In this document: piece by piece, positions 6,124 through 8,263 of the stretch
Numbering within the stretch: position 1 is the stretch's first letter
Layout: each line of letters opens with the position of its first letter
Assembly: GCA_910586095.1 (NCBI GenBank)
Contig: CAJUHQ010000079.1
Location: 1 to 8,263 of the forward strand
Length of the DNA: 8,263 nt
Direction of reading: 5' to 3'
Source: an uncultured Lachnospiraceae bacterium
Lineage (GTDB): Bacteria; Bacillota; Clostridia; Lachnospirales; Lachnospiraceae
The notes under the pieces: model-generated
Told to the model about the DNA's origin: nothing
Database searches by the model: none
What the model saw: the letters and a program-made list of their open reading frames with translations, nothing else
Translations under genes and position numbers: made by a program

Positions 6124-7332
6124 ACAAAAATTCAAATGGTAACACCACTAGTAGAGATGGATGGAGATGAGATGACTCGTATTCTCTGGAAGATGATTAA
6201 GGAGGAGTTATTGCTTCCTTATATTGATCTAAAGACAGAGTACTATGATCTTGGTCTTGAGCATCGCAATGAAACAGACGATCAAGTAACAATTGATTCG
6301 GCAGAAGCGACCAAAAAATATGGGGTTGCTGTAAAGTGTGCTACAATCACACCAAATGCTGCGCGTATGACAGAGTACCATCTCAAGGAAATGTGGAAAA
6401 GTCCCAATGGAACAATCAGAGCCATATTAGATGGAACTGTATTTCGCACCCCAATTATTGTAAAAGGAATCGAACCTTGTGTAAAGAATTGGGAAAAGCC
6501 TATCACGCTAGCAAGACATGCATATGGAGATGTGTATAAAAATGCAGAAATCAAGATTCCAGGTGCAGGAACAGCAGAACTTGTCTTTACAGCCGAGGAT
6601 GGAACCGTGACAAAAGAACTGATTCACACCTTTAAGGGAGCTGGTATTCTTCAGGGAATTCATAATACAAACGCATCTATTAGCAGTTTTGCACATGCAT
6701 GTTTTCAGTATGCGCTTGACACAAAGCAGGATTTGTGGTTTGCGACAAAGGATACAATTTCAAAGAAATACGATCACACATTCAAAGATATTTTCCAGGA
6801 AATCTATGATGCAGAATATGCTAAGCAGTTCGCCACAGAAGGAATAGAGTACTTCTACACACTGATTGATGACGCAGTAGCTCGCGTGATGAAGGCGAAA
6901 GGCGGCTTTATATGGGCATGTAAGAATTATGATGGAGATGTTATGAGTGATATGGTAAGCTCTGCATTTGGTTCTCTTGCTATGATGACATCCGTGTTGG
7001 TATCCCCTTCTGGTGTATATGAGTACGAAGCTGCTCATGGCACAGTGCAGAGACATTATTATAAGCACTTACAAGGAGAGGAAACCTCAACGAACTCTGT
7101 AGCGACTATTTTTGCATGGACAGGCGCACTCAAAAAGCGTGGAGAGCTTGACAAGATAGAAGAGCTAGTGACATTTGCAGAAAAATTAGAACAAGCGACA
7201 CTCAAGACAATTGAGTCTGGAAAGATGACGAAGGATTTGGCGCTCATCACTTCATTAAAAGATGTGACGGTGCTAAACAGTGAAGATTTTATCAAGGCAA
7301 TTCGTGCAACTTATGAGGACATGAATGTTTGA
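6109..7332 (+). CDS. icd: NADP-dependent isocitrate dehydrogenase, eukaryotic-type
   Basis: A 407-residue (403 from the ATG at 6121) homodimer-type enzyme that oxidatively decarboxylates isocitrate to 2-oxoglutarate with reduction of NADP. It resembles eukaryotic IDH1/IDH2 rather than E. coli Icd. Visible landmarks are VEMDGDEMTRI (15-25), KCATITP (76-82), WKSPNGTIR (96-104, with substrate Ser98 and Arg104), VFR (Arg113), RHAYGD (136-141, where Arg136 corresponds to human Arg132), KDTISKKYD (214-222, Lys214 equivalent to Lys212), the acidic metal site CKNYDGDVMSD (271-281, D277 and D281) and EAAHGTVQRHY (307-317). R315 and H316 match the residues that give NADP preference in this family. All catalytic residues I can place are intact and the length is normal (human IDH1 has 414). 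It is the last gene of the operon, 57 bp after the GntR gene. It supplies 2-oxoglutarate for glutamate synthesis and also NADPH; aconitase is not encoded nearby. Identification is firm and only the exact start is uncertain. Confidence 0.96.
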   Translation: MVIKMTKIQMVTPLVEMDGDEMTRILWKMIKEELLLPYIDLKTEYYDLGLEHRNETDDQVTIDSAEATKKYGVAVKCATITPNAARMTEYHLKEMWKSPNGTIRAILDGTVFRTPIIVKGIEPCVKNWEKPITLARHAYGDVYKNAEIKIPGAGTAELVFTAEDGTVTKELIHTFKGAGILQGIHNTNASISSFAHACFQYALDTKQDLWFATKDTISKKYDHTFKDIFQEIYDAEYAKQFATEGIEYFYTLIDDAVARVMKAKGGFIWACKNYDGDVMSDMVSSAFGSLAMMTSVLVSPSGVYEYEAAHGTVQRHYYKHLQGEETSTNSVATIFAWTGALKKRGELDKIEELVTFAEKLEQATLKTIESGKMTKDLALITSLKDVTVLNSEDFIKAIRATYEDMNV

Positions 7333-7370
7333 TTTTGCAGTAGCTGACATTCTGTGATGTAGTAGTTGTC

Positions 7371-7406
7371 TGGGAGGGAATCCAATTGATTAAGGATTCC
7401 CTCCTG
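7371..7406. terminator. Hairpin between convergent icd and rtcB, possible terminator
   Basis: A perfect 11-bp stem pairs GGAGGGAATCC (7373-7383) with GGATTCCCTCC (7394-7404) across a 10-nt loop, with two more G-U pairs at the base. On the plus strand it is followed by TGCTTTAAAA, only a weak T-tract, and on the minus strand there is no T-run at all. It sits 40 nt after the icd stop. The last four RtcB codons (Gly-Gly-Asn-Pro) form one arm, and the RtcB stop codon (7390-7392) lies in the loop. It is likely an attenuating or bidirectional end for both transcripts, but it is not a textbook terminator. Confidence 0.6.
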
Positions 7407-8263
7407 CTTTAAAATTGTAGACAGGTTTTATGATCTTGTCGATTTGTACAGTGTCATTGATTACTGTAGCAATATCCTCTAATTTGCGATAGGCAAAAGG
7501 AGATTCGTCTAAGGTATCTTTGTTGACACAGATAGAGTGGATTCCTGCCATAGCTTTTTTAAACTCAGAGACAGTGTGATGTTCCTTGACCTCTGAACGA
7601 CGATAGACGCGTCCAGAGCCATGTGGAGCAGAGTAGTTCCACTCTGCATTGCCACGTCCAGTTGCTAGAATGACTCCATCACGCATATTGATGGGAATAA
7701 TGACACGCTCGCCTTCTTTGGCGCGGATAGCACCCTTTCGCAAGATGGGAACAGATTCAGAAAAATCAATATAATTGTGAATACAACAATATAAGTCAAG
7801 GACTTGCCATTTCATCCCGCGAACGATCTCATCAACAATCGCCGCGCGATTTATTTCGGCAAACTCCTGAGTGATGGCCAAATCATGAAAATAGGAATCT
7901 AGCAGTTCTCCAGTAAGACAGGTCATTTCATAGGATGCATAACCGCCTTGTTTTTTCATTTGCTGTTCATGTTGTCCTGCTTTAAGGTAGTATTCTGTTA
8001 CTTCCATACCTAAATGTCTGCTGCCAGAGTGGATAATTAAGTAAAATGAACCATCATCATCTTGATCCACCTCAATAAAGTGGTTTCCGCCGCCTAGAGT
8101 ACCAATACTCAAGTCAGCCCTGGTAGTATCGACGGCTTTTTGGCAGTGGAGTTGATTGAGATTGATTGTATGACTCAGTTTATGTGCATTTTTCCTGATT
8201 TTTCCACCAGAAGGTACAGATTCGCGAATAACAGTGTCTAATTTTTGATATTCAATATGTTTG
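7390..8263 (-). CDS. rtcB: RtcB-family RNA ligase (N-terminus beyond right window edge)
   Basis: A GTP- and Mn-dependent ligase that joins RNA 3'-phosphate (or 2',3'-cyclic phosphate) ends to 5'-hydroxyl ends, in RNA repair or tRNA splicing. About 290 C-terminal residues are visible and the frame stays open to the right edge. A TTG at 8110-8112 is internal, not the start. Motifs in order (numbering the first visible residue, K at 8260-8262, as 1): VPSGGKIRKNAH, then TLGGGNHFIE (His61), HSGSRHLG (His78) and IHNY (His162), all metal ligands in the family; then NYSAPHGSGRVYRR, whose His214 is the expected guanylylated residue; and a C-terminus ending IIKPVYNFKAGGNP. The first metal-binding segment near the N-terminus, usually with a Cys, is off the window. 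It converges on icd, and no prfH (release factor H, a frequent partner of one RtcB group) lies downstream; a gene upstream cannot be excluded. The stop codon at 7390-7392 falls in the loop of an intergenic hairpin. Confidence 0.94.
   Translation of the reverse strand, partial: KHIEYQKLDTVIRESVPSGGKIRKNAHKLSHTINLNQLHCQKAVDTTRADLSIGTLGGGNHFIEVDQDDDGSFYLIIHSGSRHLGMEVTEYYLKAGQHEQQMKKQGGYASYEMTCLTGELLDSYFHDLAITQEFAEINRAAIVDEIVRGMKWQVLDLYCCIHNYIDFSESVPILRKGAIRAKEGERVIIPINMRDGVILATGRGNAEWNYSAPHGSGRVYRRSEVKEHHTVSEFKKAMAGIHSICVNKDTLDESPFAYRKLEDIATVINDTVQIDKIIKPVYNFKAGGNP

Noticed and set aside
8110..8112. TTG as a start codon for RtcB on the minus strand
   Set aside because: The frame continues open to the window edge and the residues before it (VPSGGKIRKNAH and beyond) fit the RtcB family, so the codon is an internal Leu.

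Overview
The window looks like a chromosomal segment from an anaerobic, low-to-moderate GC Firmicute, most likely a member of the Clostridia and probably Lachnospiraceae. The reasons are the A+T-rich intergenic DNA, strong AAGGAG/GGGAGG ribosome binding sites, a FeoB-associated Cys-rich mini-protein, a Re-citrate synthase-like enzyme in place of the usual Si-type citrate synthase, and a eukaryotic-type NADP isocitrate dehydrogenase. The taxon is inferred from gene content only. I see no mobile element, CRISPR array, rRNA or tRNA.

Layout. (1) Positions 1-671, plus strand: the 3' end of feoB (ferrous iron permease), then a 45-codon gene for a single-span membrane protein with a C-terminal Cys cluster. 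(2) Positions 822-3711: a LacI-family repressor on the minus strand, diverging from a lone L-fucose/L-arabinose isomerase-family gene on the plus strand. Their 324-bp intergenic region holds a promoter for each gene and a 23-bp palindrome that may be the repressor's operator. The isomerase gene ends in a strong intrinsic terminator. (3) Positions 3721-7406, plus strand: a probable three-gene operon of Re-citrate synthase (DRE-TIM metallolyase family), a GntR/FCD regulator and NADP isocitrate dehydrogenase. It is driven by a near-consensus promoter (TTGACA-17-TACAAT) whose spacer and -10 box lie inside a perfect 36-bp palindrome. (4) Positions 7390-8263, minus strand, convergent with the operon: the C-terminal part of an RtcB RNA ligase that runs off the right edge.

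How the parts work together. Citrate synthase and isocitrate dehydrogenase are the first and third steps of the oxidative branch from oxaloacetate plus acetyl-CoA to 2-oxoglutarate, which fermentative anaerobes use mainly to make glutamate. The aconitase for the middle step is absent here and must be encoded elsewhere. The GntR protein between the two enzymes keeps the four metal-ligand residues of an FCD domain. It is the natural candidate to bind the 36-bp palindrome and autoregulate the operon in response to a carboxylate such as citrate; that ligand and that binding are inference. The most interesting non-coding features are this palindrome and a duplicated translation leader (TGAGAAAGGAGCATG, followed 12 nt later by a second in-frame ATG) in front of both the regulator and the dehydrogenase.
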